Assembly (NCBI RefSeq): GCF_001571065.1
Contig: NZ_BCSW01000005.1
Span: forward strand, 1 to 64,000
Reading direction: 5' to 3'
DNA length: 64,000 nt
Source: Dietzia cinnamea NBRC 102147
GTDB taxonomy: Bacteria; Actinomycetota; Actinomycetes; Mycobacteriales; Mycobacteriaceae
The position numbers and the translations under genes were made by a program. Shown in pieces: positions 8,436-16,685 of this stretch. A model generated the notes under the pieces. It was not told where the DNA came from. It did no database searches and saw only the letters and a list, made by a program, of their open reading frames with translations. Each line of letters opens with the position of its first letter. Within the stretch, counting starts at the first letter, position 1.

Positions 8436-9065
8436 TCAGGCGGTGGCGTCGCTGCGGGCGATGTCGACGGGCCACGCCAGCGTGAGGACCGAGTCCGGCG
8501 CCGGGGAGTCGGCGTCCATGCTCAGTTCGAGGCACACGGTCACCGCCGCGCCGGGTGTGGTGCGGGTGGCGCCGGGCAGGATCAGCGGGACGTCGGAGGT
8601 GGGGGCGTCGACGGGCACCGGCTGCTCACCGTCCCCGGCGAGGACGTTGTCCGAGTCGAGGCGGAAGGCCGGCGCCGCGCAGGCCCCGCCGCGGGAGGCG
8701 ACCGCCCGGATCCGCACGTCGACGGCGGCGGCCGGGTCGCCCTCCACGAGGACGCCCTCCCCGATCGCCACGTGGGCGTCGTCGCGCGAGTCGACGCTCG
8801 TGCGGAGGGTGAGCGGTTGGTAGGCCGAGCGGTCCCGCAGGCCGGCAGTGTCGACGCGGACGGGGAAGTGGCCACCGTAGGAGGAGATGGGCGCGGTCCA
8901 GGTGGTGCCGAAGTCGGTGGACGCCTGCACGGACCAGGCGGAGCTGCGGAGCTCGGACTCGCGGGCCTGCTCTTCGCGGTCCTGGAGAATCATCGTGGCG
9001 CCGAGGGCACAGGCGGAGGAGGCAGCGAGGGCCACCAGGGCGGTGGCCGCGTGCCTGATCCGCAT
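8436..9065 (-). CDS. Secreted or membrane-anchored protein of unknown function
   Basis: A 209-residue protein with an N-terminal hydrophobic segment (about 8-25, ATALVALAASSACALGA) that could be an uncleaved anchor or signal peptide. The remainder is a soluble beta-rich sequence with three cysteines, ending SDATA. The ATG at 9065 has CGGAGG 4 nt upstream, and CAATAT lies just before that. I do not recognise the family. Its 3' end faces the glycosyltransferase gene 45 bp away, and upstream it shares a 438-bp intergenic region with fgd1. Confidence 0.65.
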   Translation of the reverse strand: MRIRHAATALVALAASSACALGATMILQDREEQARESELRSSAWSVQASTDFGTTWTAPISSYGGHFPVRVDTAGLRDRSAYQPLTLRTSVDSRDDAHVAIGEGVLVEGDPAAAVDVRIRAVASRGGACAAPAFRLDSDNVLAGDGEQPVPVDAPTSDVPLILPGATRTTPGAAVTVCLELSMDADSPAPDSVLTLAWPVDIARSDATA

Positions 9066-9503
9066 GACTCCTCCGATATTGCGCTCCCCCGGAGGTCGGT
9101 GCAGGGGAGGGGGCCCTGGTCACGCGATGCGCGGTGACTTCCGGTTTATGAAGGATATTGCTGACGCGGCCGTGTTCGTTACAGCTACCTACGGCGTGTG
9201 GCCGATCTCATCAGATGTTCCGGCGGCCATGTCGCGGCCGGGGCGCTGACGCGTCGGCTACCCGTGCACCTTCCGCGCCGAGGCGACCTCGGAGCGTCGA
9301 GGTGGGGACAGGGCGCTACGAGTGTCGCAGGCCACTGGCATACTCGGCGCAGTGGCCCGCGCGACGGAGTGCCGCCGCAACGAACGCCGCAACGAACGCC
9401 GCAACGAACGCCGCAACGAACGCCACCGCGAACGCCGCTGTGAACGCCCCAGTGAACAACGTCGACGTACACCTGGCCACACGCCTAGACGTAGGAGAAG
9501 CCG
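9066..9503. other. Divergent intergenic region upstream of fgd1
   Basis: This 438-bp stretch separates the secreted protein gene from fgd1. It holds a 12-bp tandem repeat (9374-9457), a possible fgd1 -10 (CATACT near 9337-9342), and the fgd1 ribosome site GGAGAAG just before the ATG. Short open frames across it have no coding look. No RNA gene was recognised. Confidence 0.6.
9374..9457 (+). repeat. 12-bp tandem repeats in the fgd1 leader
   Basis: The unit GCCGCAACGAAC occurs four times without change (9374-9421) and then three times in decayed form, each still ending GAAC. The array stops 46 bp before the fgd1 ATG and would be in its 5' untranslated region if the CATACT -10 is used. Confidence 0.9.
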
Positions 9504-10523
9504 ATGCCCGACACCCCCTCCCTCAAGCTCGGATACAAGGCCTCGGCCGAGCAATTCGGGCCGCGCGATCTCGTGGAGTTCGCGGTGATGGCGGAGCAGG
9601 CGGGCATGGACTCGGCCACGGTCTCCGACCACTTCCAGCCCTGGCGCCACGACGGCGGCCACGCCCCGTTCTCCCTGGCCTGGCTCACGGCCGTAGGGGA
9701 GCGAACCAGCACCATCCAGCTGGGCACCTCCGTGCTCACCCCGACGTTCCGCTACAACCCCGCGGTACTGGCCCAGGCGTTCGCCACCATGGCGTGCCTC
9801 TATCCGGGGCGCGTCTTCCTCGGCGTGGGCACCGGTGAGGCGCTCAACGAGATCGCCACGGGCCACCGGGGCGAGTGGCCGGAGTTCAAGGAGCGCTTCG
9901 CGCGACTGCGGGAGTCCGTCCGCCTCATGCGTGAGCTCTGGACGGGTGAGACCACCAGCTTCTCCGGCGACTTCTACTCCACCAAGGACGCGTTCCTCTA
10001 TGACGTTCCCGAGGGCGGCGTGCCGGTCTACATCGCCGCGGGTGGCCCGGTCGTGGCCAAGTACGCCGGTCGCGTCGGCGACGGCTTCATCTGCACCTCC
10101 GGCAAGGGTATGGAGCTCTACACGGACAAGCTCCTGCCCGCGGTCGAGGAGGGCGCGCGGATCAACGAGCGTGACTCCTCGACGATCGACCGGATGATCG
10201 AGATCAAGATCAGCTACGACCCCGACCCGGAGAAAGCCCTGGAGAACTGCCGCTTCTGGGCGCCGCTGAGCCTGACGCCGGAGCAGAAGCACTCGGTGGA
10301 CTCGCCGCGAGAGATGGAGCGCCTGGCCGACGAGCTGCCGATCGAGCAGGTCGCCAAGCGCTGGATCGTCGCCTCGGACCCGGACGACGCCGTGGAGCAG
10401 GTCAAGCAGTACGTCGACGCGGGCCTCAACCACCTGGTCTTCCACGCACCCGGTCACGACCAGAAGCGCTTCCTCGACCTGTTCGAGGCCGACCTCGAAC
10501 CACGTCTGCGAGCACTGGCATGA
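9504..10523 (+). CDS. fgd1: F420-dependent glucose-6-phosphate dehydrogenase
   Basis: A 339-residue luciferase-like (LLHT) enzyme that oxidises glucose-6-phosphate and reduces coenzyme F420. The sequence matches M. tuberculosis FGD1 along its length. SDHFQPWR carries the catalytic His (H43) and Trp (W47), and [10 protein letters not shown] carries E112. YIAAGGP and KISYDPDPE segments are also conserved. Ribosome site GGAGAAG precedes the ATG. It overlaps the next gene by 4 bp (ATGA). Presence implies that the organism makes F420. In M. tuberculosis fgd1 (Rv0407) lies next to pta; here seven genes intervene. Confidence 0.96.
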   Translation: MPDTPSLKLGYKASAEQFGPRDLVEFAVMAEQAGMDSATVSDHFQPWRHDGGHAPFSLAWLTAVGERTSTIQLGTSVLTPTFRYNPAVLAQAFATMACLYPGRVFLGVGTGEALNEIATGHRGEWPEFKERFARLRESVRLMRELWTGETTSFSGDFYSTKDAFLYDVPEGGVPVYIAAGGPVVAKYAGRVGDGFICTSGKGMELYTDKLLPAVEEGARINERDSSTIDRMIEIKISYDPDPEKALENCRFWAPLSLTPEQKHSVDSPREMERLADELPIEQVAKRWIVASDPDDAVEQVKQYVDAGLNHLVFHAPGHDQKRFLDLFEADLEPRLRALA

Positions 10524-11158
10524 GCGACGAGAACACCCTCCCCGGCCCGGACACGGCCGATCTCTCCGGCCTCGAGGGCATCCTCGGCGGCAAGGACAAG
10601 GTCCGCGTCCTGCGCTACCCGCACGAGACCGAGCCGGACGAGGAGGGGAAGACCACCGAATGGCACTGCGACATCGTCGTCGTCGACAACGTCCCCGCCG
10701 TCGGCTTCTCCACCTACGCCACCATCGGCGCGCGGGAGCTGCCCACCAACGTCACCACGCCCGAAGGGCGTCAGATCCGCAGTGAGTTCGTCACGGTCGG
10801 CCGCACGGGGCACCGCGCGATGGCCGACGTCCTGGACGCCTGCGCGCTGGCAGTGGCGACCGGCTCGATCCACGTGGCGCCCGGCGCGGTGATCCCCAAC
10901 GCGGTCGGCCTGGTCGATCCCGGGCGTCGCTGCGAGCACCTCGTCCTCACGCCGCCGTTCCTGTGGCCGGAACTGCAGGTCGTCGACGAGACCGGCGGCC
11001 CCGACGGCGCCGGCCCCCTGCTCACGCGCCTGCAGGCCGTGCCCATCACCACCGCGGAGATGTCCGCGATCGGTCGCGACGGTGCCGACGCCCTGTTCGA
11101 GAAGCTCGATACCGCCGACGCCGACGTCACCAACCCGGACCGTCCGAGCGTGGTGTGA
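10520..11158 (+). CDS. Suppressor-of-fused (SUFU) domain protein
   Basis: A 212-residue protein. Residues about 25-190 fit the bacterial SUFU-like domain: [50 protein letters not shown] and the late [11 protein letters not shown]. Bacterial members act as immunity proteins in some toxin systems, but many are orphans, and no toxin is seen here. The gene overlaps fgd1 by 4 bp (ATGA) and the next gene by 4 bp (GTGA), so all three are probably translated as a unit. A link with F420 metabolism is not supported by anything but position. Confidence 0.75.
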   Translation: MSDENTLPGPDTADLSGLEGILGGKDKVRVLRYPHETEPDEEGKTTEWHCDIVVVDNVPAVGFSTYATIGARELPTNVTTPEGRQIRSEFVTVGRTGHRAMADVLDACALAVATGSIHVAPGAVIPNAVGLVDPGRRCEHLVLTPPFLWPELQVVDETGGPDGAGPLLTRLQAVPITTAEMSAIGRDGADALFEKLDTADADVTNPDRPSVV

Positions 11159-11763
11159 GCGTGCGCGCGGCCCGGACGCCCGGCGTCGCCGCGCGGCTGC
11201 TCGAGACCGCGGCCGGCCTCATGATCGTCGAGGCCACGGCCGTGGGAGTGTCACGTCTGCAGCAGGTCGACGAGAGCGAACTCCACGCGGTCGACGCATG
11301 GTTCGACGTGAAACACGGTGACGGACGGGGAGGGGACGACGACGAGGACCCCGACAGCGGGCCCGGCGGCGCTGGTGGGCATCTGAACCGACTCGCGCGT
11401 CAGGTGATGGCCTACCTGGCCGGCGAGCTACGCGGCTTCGACGTCCCGCTCGACTGGGCCGCCGCCGGCGTCCACGACGAGTTCTCGCGCGAGGTCTACC
11501 GCGAGATCCAGCGCATCCCGTACGGCGAGACATCCACTTACGGGCAGATCAGCGTGGACGCCGGACGGCCACGCAATGCCCGGCGGGTGGGCCGGCTGTG
11601 CAGCATCGTGCCGGTGCCGTTAGTCATCCCCGTCCACCGCGTGATCCGCGCCGACGGCGGAATGGGCAACTGCCCGGAGTACCGACTGCGGCTGCTCGAG
11701 CACGAGCGGCGCAACGACGCCGCCGCGCGCGGTCGGCCACAGGCCCCGATCTCTTTCGTGTAG
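11155..11763 (+). CDS. Alkyltransferase-like protein; MGMT fold without catalytic Cys
   Basis: A 202-residue protein starting at GTG 11155, which overlaps the stop of the SUFU gene (GTGA). The C-terminal part, from about 90, is the Ada/MGMT DNA-binding domain: EFSREVYREIQRIPYGETSTYG and ARRVGRL are well kept. Where methyltransferases have PCHRV, this protein has IPVHRVI, so the alkyl-accepting Cys is Val160. Known alkyltransferase-like proteins carry Trp or Ala there and bind O6-alkylguanine to recruit repair. The N-terminal 85 residues include an acidic stretch (GRGGDDDEDPDSG). By analogy it would sense alkylated DNA without repairing it; that is inference. Confidence 0.8.
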   Translation: MSVRAARTPGVAARLLETAAGLMIVEATAVGVSRLQQVDESELHAVDAWFDVKHGDGRGGDDDEDPDSGPGGAGGHLNRLARQVMAYLAGELRGFDVPLDWAAAGVHDEFSREVYREIQRIPYGETSTYGQISVDAGRPRNARRVGRLCSIVPVPLVIPVHRVIRADGGMGNCPEYRLRLLEHERRNDAAARGRPQAPISFV

Positions 11764-11874
11764 CGATTCGGTGGGCGGTGTCGTACGCCGTGGTTAGGGT
11801 GGCGGAAACGCCGGGGGTCCGACGGGTCCCCGTCCCAGACCGCCTGCCGTCGACCACGAACCACGGGGGATCCC

Positions 11875-13245
11875 ATGACAGTCGGCTCCGTCAGCACCGC
11901 TCCTCGCACGGGGAGCGTCGTCGAGAGATTTCTTCGGGTGCGCGGGCTCACGGACCTGCTCGCGTCCCGGCTCAGTCCCGAGGATCAGATCCCCCAGTCC
12001 ATGACCGCCGCCAGCCCCGCGGCGTGGCACCGCGCGCACACCACGTGGTTCTTCGAGGAGTTCGTCCTGGGCCGGGTGCCCGGGTACGTGGCGCCGGAGC
12101 CGGTGTTCCGCTTCCTGTTCAACTCGTATTACGAGGCGGTCGGGCCCCGGCAGCCGCGCCCCGAGCGCGGGCTCATCACGCGGCCATCGGTCGCCGAGAT
12201 CTCCGACTTCCGGGCGCGGGTCGACGAGGCCGTGGTCGCGGCCCTCGAGGCGGACGACATCGACGAGCGCGGCCTCGAGCTGCTCGAGCTGGGCTGTCAT
12301 CACGAGCAGCAGCACCAGGAACTGCTGCTCATGGACATCAAGCACCTCTTCTCCCACAACCCGACCGATCCCGTGTACGTCGACAGGCCCGCCGACCCGG
12401 CCGCCGCGACGCCGGGGGAGACGGAATGGCTCGCCGTCGTCGAGGGGGTCGCGCAGATCGGCGCGCCCGATCCCGCGTGCGGCAATACACCCGGCGCCAA
12501 CGCACCCGGCGCCAACGCACCCGGCGCCAACACTCCCGGCGCCCACATACCGCCCGCGGGGTTCTCCTACGACAACGAACGGCCCCGCCACCGCGTGTGG
12601 ATCCCGGGCGGCGAGGTCGCTACTCGCCAGGTCACCGTCGGCGAGTGGAAGCGGTTCATGGCCGACGGCGGTTACTTACGTCCCGAGTTGTGGCTGTCGG
12701 ACGGGTGGGCGACCGTGCAGGCCGAGGGCTGGGACGCGCCCGGGTACTGGCGGCGCGAGGACAACACGGGCGATGCGCGCGCCGACGCCGGCAGCGCCGT
12801 CGACGGCGAGTGGACCACCTTCACGCTCAGCGGGCGGCGCCCGGTCGTCGACGCCGAACCGGTCATCCACGTCTCCTTCTACGAGGCCGACGCCTACGCG
12901 CGCTGGGCCGGGGCGCGGCTGCCCACCGAGTTCGAGTGGGAGGTCGCCACCACCGGCTGGGAGATCCGCGACGAACTCGACCCCGACCGGTGCCACCCGC
13001 GGACCGTCGCCGACCGCACGATCGGCGGCGTGTGGGAGTGGACCTCGAGCGCTTACCTGCCGTACCCCGGCTTCGTCACCGAGGAGGGCGCGGCCGGCGA
13101 GTACAACGGCAAGTTCATGTCCGACCAGCACGTCCTGCGCGGCGGCAGCGCCCTCACGCCCGCCGGCCACACGCGGCACACGTACCGCAACTTCTTCCCG
13201 GCCGCGTCGCGGTGGGCGGCCGCCGGCCTGAGGCTCGCGCGGTGA
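11875..13245 (+). CDS. egtB: Ergothioneine sulfoxide synthase EgtB
   Basis: EgtB is a non-haem iron enzyme that joins hercynine to a thiol donor, using O2. The 456-residue protein has a DinB-like N-terminal domain with iron ligands predicted at H55 (RAHTTWFFEEF), H143 and H147 (HHEQQHQELL), and a C-terminal formylglycine-generating-like domain (GARLPTEFEWEVA, GGVWEWTSS, VLRGGS, RNFFP). Between them, at about 205-224, is an in-frame repeat of Asn/Thr/Ala-Pro-Gly-Ala that is not part of the family core. The ATG follows CACGGGGGA. A possible -10 (TAGGGT) lies about 75 bp upstream. It overlaps egtD by 4 bp. Confidence 0.93.
   Translation: MTVGSVSTAPRTGSVVERFLRVRGLTDLLASRLSPEDQIPQSMTAASPAAWHRAHTTWFFEEFVLGRVPGYVAPEPVFRFLFNSYYEAVGPRQPRPERGLITRPSVAEISDFRARVDEAVVAALEADDIDERGLELLELGCHHEQQHQELLLMDIKHLFSHNPTDPVYVDRPADPAAATPGETEWLAVVEGVAQIGAPDPACGNTPGANAPGANAPGANTPGAHIPPAGFSYDNERPRHRVWIPGGEVATRQVTVGEWKRFMADGGYLRPELWLSDGWATVQAEGWDAPGYWRREDNTGDARADAGSAVDGEWTTFTLSGRRPVVDAEPVIHVSFYEADAYARWAGARLPTEFEWEVATTGWEIRDELDPDRCHPRTVADRTIGGVWEWTSSAYLPYPGFVTEEGAAGEYNGKFMSDQHVLRGGSALTPAGHTRHTYRNFFPAASRWAAAGLRLAR
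12487..12546 (+). repeat. In-frame 15-bp tandem repeats within egtB
   Basis: Four units of 15 bp based on GCACCCGGCGCCAAC encode Asn-Ala/Thr-Pro-Gly-Ala in series. The two middle units are identical. The array lies in the linker between the two EgtB domains. Confidence 0.9.
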
Positions 13246-14489
13246 CCGGCGCGCGCCGGGATTCCGTACACGTGGCCGCCGAGCGTGGGGACGCCGGTGG
13301 CGAGGCCGCCGCGCGTGGGGACGCCGTGGGCGGGGCCGCCGCGCGTGGGGACGTTATAGCGCCGACCGACGTCGCGGGGGCCCCGGGTTCGACGGCGACG
13401 ACGACGAGCCCCGCCGATCCCGATACCGCCGCCCTCGAATCGGACCTGCGCGAGGGGTTCTTCTCGGACCCGCCGACGGTGCCGCCGCGGTGGTTCTATG
13501 ACGAGAAGGGCAGCCTGCTGTTCGACCGGATCACCCGGCTGGCCGAGTACTACCCCACCCGCGCGGAGGCCGAGATCCTGCGGTCGCGGGCCGTGGACAT
13601 CGTCGGCGACGCGACCACCATGGTTGAGCTCGGGGCCGGCACCTGTGAGAAGACGCGGGTACTGCTCGACGTGTTCAGTCGCCGCACCACTGCCCCTCCC
13701 GCCGGCGCTGCCGCTCCCGCCGGCGCTGTCGCTCCCGCCGGCGCTGCCGCTCCCGCCGGCGCTGCCGCTCCCGCCGGCGCTGCCCCTCCCGCCGGCGCTG
13801 CCCCTCCCGCCGGCGCGGCGGCCGAGGCGTCGCCGCTCTTCGTGCCCGTCGACATCTCCACCGAGATGCTCTTCGACTCCGCCCGCGCCCTCGCCGCCGA
13901 GTATCCGGGCCTGCGGGTCGAGCCCGTCGTCGCCGACCTCACCGCCCTCGACGGGCCCCTGCCCGGCGAACCTGGCGGCCGGCTCGTGCTGTTCCTCGGC
14001 GGGACGGTCGGAAACTTCAGCGAAGCCCAGCGTGCGGACTTCCTCGACATGCTGCGCGGCGTCATGGACCCCGGCGACCGCCTGGGACTGGGCTTCGACC
14101 TGGTCAAGGACCCCGCGCGCCTGGTCGCGGCCTACAACGACGCCGACGGTGTCACCGCGGAGTTCAACCTCAACATGCTCGACGTCATCTCCCGCACTGT
14201 CGAGGCCCGGGGCCTGGACCGCAGGGATTTTCGGCACGAGGCGGTGTGGAACGCCGAGGAGAGCAGGATCGAGATGTGGCTGCGGGCCATCCGCGACGTG
14301 CGCATCGACTTCCCGACGCTGGGGCGCTCCCGGACCCTCGACGTCGGGGCGGGCATCCGCACCGAGATCGCGCGGAAGTTCGAGCCGTACGCCCTCATGG
14401 ACGAACTCGCGGGGCACGGCTTCCTCCGCGGGCCCGTGTGGACCGACGACGCCGGTGACTTCGGGCTGGCCCTTGTCGTCGTCGACTGA
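13242..14489 (+). CDS. egtD: L-histidine N-alpha-methyltransferase EgtD with repeat insertions
   Basis: EgtD trimethylates histidine to hercynine with SAM, the first step to ergothioneine. The start is GTG 13242 in a GTGA overlap with egtB. Family marks are PPRWFYDEKGSLLFDRIT (about 83-100), YYPTRAE, the SAM loop VELGAGTCEKT (about 128-138) and FLGGTVGNF. The protein is 415 residues against a usual length of about 320. The excess is an N-terminal 65-residue Ala/Gly-rich extension with its own repeats, and a PAGA-type hexapeptide repeat (about 152-193) inserted in the SAM-binding fold after the first helix. No egtC, egtA or egtE lies next to it. Confidence 0.9.
   Translation: MTGARRDSVHVAAERGDAGGEAAARGDAVGGAAARGDVIAPTDVAGAPGSTATTTSPADPDTAALESDLREGFFSDPPTVPPRWFYDEKGSLLFDRITRLAEYYPTRAEAEILRSRAVDIVGDATTMVELGAGTCEKTRVLLDVFSRRTTAPPAGAAAPAGAVAPAGAAAPAGAAAPAGAAPPAGAAPPAGAAAEASPLFVPVDISTEMLFDSARALAAEYPGLRVEPVVADLTALDGPLPGEPGGRLVLFLGGTVGNFSEAQRADFLDMLRGVMDPGDRLGLGFDLVKDPARLVAAYNDADGVTAEFNLNMLDVISRTVEARGLDRRDFRHEAVWNAEESRIEMWLRAIRDVRIDFPTLGRSRTLDVGAGIRTEIARKFEPYALMDELAGHGFLRGPVWTDDAGDFGLALVVVD
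13695..13820 (+). repeat. In-frame 18-bp tandem repeats within egtD
   Basis: Seven units of 18 bp centred on CCCGCCGGCGCT encode Pro-Ala-Gly-Ala-X-X hexapeptides in a loop of the methyltransferase domain. Differences between units are mostly at one or two positions. Confidence 0.9.
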
Positions 14490-14502
14490 CAGGCACCTCA
14501 GC

Positions 14503-15240
14503 ATGGCCACGCCGGACGGACCCGACCTCGCCGCGCGCGCCCGCGACCTGCTCGACGACGCGCGCGTCGCCGAGGCGGCCATCGACACGGCCGCGGCGAC
14601 GCTGTTCCGTCTCGGCGGGGACGTCGCCCGCGCCGGCACGCGGCGCGAGGCCGCCCGCAGCGGCGCCCGCGTCGCCGCCGAGCGGGACAGGGTCAGCGGT
14701 CTGCTCGGCGAACTCGCCGTGCTCTCCGCCGCCGCGGATCGGCTCGGTGCCGAACTGGTGGGCTCGGCGAGCGGGGACGCGGTGGCCGGCGGGGCTCCGC
14801 GCGGCGGGGCTCCTCGCGGCGAGGTTTCCGGCGGCGGGGCTCCTCGCGGCGAGGTTCTCGACGGCGGGGCTCCGCGCGGCGGGGCTCCTCGCGGCGAGGT
14901 TCTCGACGGCGGGGCTCCGCGAGGCCCGGCGCGGGACGGCGAGGCCCGGCGCGGCGAGGTGAGGGCGGTCCTCGAGTCGGCCCGGCGTGTCCTCGAGGCG
15001 GCCGGCGAGCGCGGCCGGGAGTGCGTGTGGATCGGCGAACTCGCGCGCGACCGCGTGCACGACTTCGCAGAGTTCGACCTGCTCTACACGCGCGCGTCAC
15101 GACACCTCGACCACAGTGACCCCGACGCGGCCTCAGCGGACCTCGCCAGGCTCGTCACGCTCGAACGCGCGCTCGTGAGCGCCGAGGTCGCCGCCATGCT
15201 CGACGAGCTCAGGTTCCGGCTGCTGACCGAGCGCGACTGA
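14503..15240 (+). CDS. Unknown protein with pentapeptide repeats, downstream of egtD
   Basis: A 245-residue protein starting 13 bp after egtD; the ATG at 14503 has only a weak ribosome site. Residues 1-90 and 145-245 are predicted helical and charged, with WIGELARDRVHDFAEFDLLY and LARLVTLERALVSAEVAAML as distinctive parts. The middle (about 96-140) is nine pentapeptides alternating GGAPR and GEVLD. No known domain was recognised, and it is neither EgtC nor EgtE by sequence. Co-directional placement suggests co-transcription with egtB-egtD. Confidence 0.65.
   Translation: MATPDGPDLAARARDLLDDARVAEAAIDTAAATLFRLGGDVARAGTRREAARSGARVAAERDRVSGLLGELAVLSAAADRLGAELVGSASGDAVAGGAPRGGAPRGEVSGGGAPRGEVLDGGAPRGGAPRGEVLDGGAPRGPARDGEARRGEVRAVLESARRVLEAAGERGRECVWIGELARDRVHDFAEFDLLYTRASRHLDHSDPDAASADLARLVTLERALVSAEVAAMLDELRFRLLTERD
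14788..14922 (+). repeat. Nine 15-bp in-frame repeats
   Basis: Units of 15 bp, of two kinds (GGCGGGGCTCCNCGC and GGCGAGGTTCTCGAC), alternate in higher-order blocks of 45 bp. They encode the GGAPR and GEVLD pentapeptides of the egtD-adjacent protein. Confidence 0.88.
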
Positions 15241-15297
15241 GGAGACCCGCGGGCGGTCGGCCGCCGGAAGCAACCCCACGGTGTCGTACGCCTGTTC

Positions 15298-15303
15298 TAT
15301 ACT
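15298..15303 (+). promoter_or_regulatory. Leaderless -10 of the DUF222 gene
   Basis: TATACT, a near-consensus -10, ends 7 nt before ATG 15311. Confidence 0.6.
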
Positions 15304-15310
15304 TCAGGGC

Positions 15311-16600
15311 ATGGAGCAGGGGATATCGGGCACCGAGGGCGACGGCGGTCGCAGTGTCGAGCCGCCCACGCTGGCCGATGTCCTCGGGTTCCTCGAGGCG
15401 TCCGTGGAGTCACTGTCCGCGGTCGAGTGGTCCGCCGTCGAGGCCGACGCGCTCGCGGACGCGGTGGGCCGCGTCGAAGTCCTGGCGCGCCGGCTCGAGG
15501 CCAGCGGCTGCCGCGCGACCGCCGAGCTGGCGGCGTTGCACGGGCAGAAGGGCCGGACCCCCGGAGGCGTGGCCGCCATGCTCGCCGAGAGGCTGGGCCT
15601 GGCCAAGGGCACTGTGCACGGCCGGATCGACGCCGGCGGGCGCCAGGCCACCCCGGCCGGGCGGGCGGCAGCGAGCGGAGAGATCTCCGGTGAGCACGAG
15701 CGGATCATCGCCAAGGCCGTCGCGGCACTACCCGGGACGATGGGCGGCACGGCCAAGACCGCGTTCGCCGAGGAACTCACACGGTTCGCCCGGTCGGCGG
15801 CGCCCGCCGACCTGCGCGCTGAGGCCGCGCGACGGATCGCGGAGCTGTGTCCCGCCCGCGGCCGGGACCGCGAGGAGCACCAGGAGCGTCAGCGCTCCGC
15901 GAGGCTCGGAGCCGTGCGCTCCGACGGGACGAGCACGCTGACCATGACGCTCACCCCTCGCGGTCGCGCGCTGGTGGAGCGGGCGCTATGCGACTTCGGT
16001 GGCCCGGGCGGGGCCGTGCCGTGCGAACCCGGATCGGACGACCGCACCCCGGAGCAGCGTGCCCACGACGCACTGGTCCACCAGTGGGCACTCGGCTCGA
16101 CCGTCGACCCGGCACGGCCCAAGGGGATCGCGACCATCGTGGTGCGGCTGACCCCCGAGCAGCTCGAGGACCCCCACGCGCTCGTCCGCACCGACTCGGG
16201 CACCCAGCTCAGTGTCAGGCAGGCCGTCTCGATGGCCGGAGCCATGCCATGGTTCGTCTCGCTACTCCGCGACGGACGCGAAGAGCTGCTCAGGGTCGAC
16301 GTGGACGCCCACCCCGAACGGCGCATCGCCACGGCGATCCAGCGGCTGGTCCTCTACGCCGCCCACGGAGGGTGCACCTTCCCCGGATGCACAGCCCCGG
16401 CCCGACGAAGTCAGTTCCACCACGTCCGGGAATGGTCCAGGGGCGGACCGACGACCGTCGCGAACGGCGCACTCGGCTGTCCCGTCCATCACGGATTCGT
16501 CGGTGACGGGCCGGCGGGCTGGACGACCATCGTGAACCCCGCTTCGCCCGGGCTGTGCACGTGGCTGCCACCCGGCGTCGACAGGCTCACCGATGCCTGA
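15311..16600 (+). CDS. DUF222 / HNH endonuclease protein (13E12 family)
   Basis: A 429-residue member of the actinobacterial 13E12 family. Residues about 20-330 are the DUF222 region, and residues about 345-405 form the HNH domain: CTFPGC, SQFHHVREWSRGGPTTVANG and CPVHHG supply the Cys pairs, the HH and the final HH. The start was set at ATG 15311 because TATACT lies 7 nt upstream. M. tuberculosis has several of these genes, one (Rv0393) close to metZ. They are often treated as repetitive or mobile, but no flanking direct repeats were seen here. Activity is unproven in the family. Confidence 0.88.
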   Translation: MEQGISGTEGDGGRSVEPPTLADVLGFLEASVESLSAVEWSAVEADALADAVGRVEVLARRLEASGCRATAELAALHGQKGRTPGGVAAMLAERLGLAKGTVHGRIDAGGRQATPAGRAAASGEISGEHERIIAKAVAALPGTMGGTAKTAFAEELTRFARSAAPADLRAEAARRIAELCPARGRDREEHQERQRSARLGAVRSDGTSTLTMTLTPRGRALVERALCDFGGPGGAVPCEPGSDDRTPEQRAHDALVHQWALGSTVDPARPKGIATIVVRLTPEQLEDPHALVRTDSGTQLSVRQAVSMAGAMPWFVSLLRDGREELLRVDVDAHPERRIATAIQRLVLYAAHGGCTFPGCTAPARRSQFHHVREWSRGGPTTVANGALGCPVHHGFVGDGPAGWTTIVNPASPGLCTWLPPGVDRLTDA

Positions 16601-16685
16601 CGATCGGCCCCCGACCGGGGTGACGGACGCGCCCGACAGGGGTGTACCTGATGTGCCGCGCCACCCGCGCTGTCACAATGCCCCC

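Noticed and set aside
9374..9457. Possible CRISPR-like array
   Set aside because: Units are 12 bp and contiguous without spacers, and no cas genes are present.
10520..11158. Toxin-immunity role for the SUFU protein
   Set aside because: No toxin gene lies beside it; only its domain hints at this, so no role was called.
11598..13241. Very long N-terminal extension of EgtD reading through egtB
   Set aside because: It overlaps egtB in another frame; the GTGA overlap at 13242 is a normal operon start.
15311..16600. DUF222-HNH gene as part of a mobile element or homing intron
   Set aside because: No flanking direct or inverted repeats, no integrase or transposase, and base use like its neighbours.
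16593..16685. ATG 16593 as the pta start
   Set aside because: Possible, but the added 31 residues are unlike the family, and the GTG at 16686 has an nAnnnT hexamer 6 nt upstream. Kept as the alternative.
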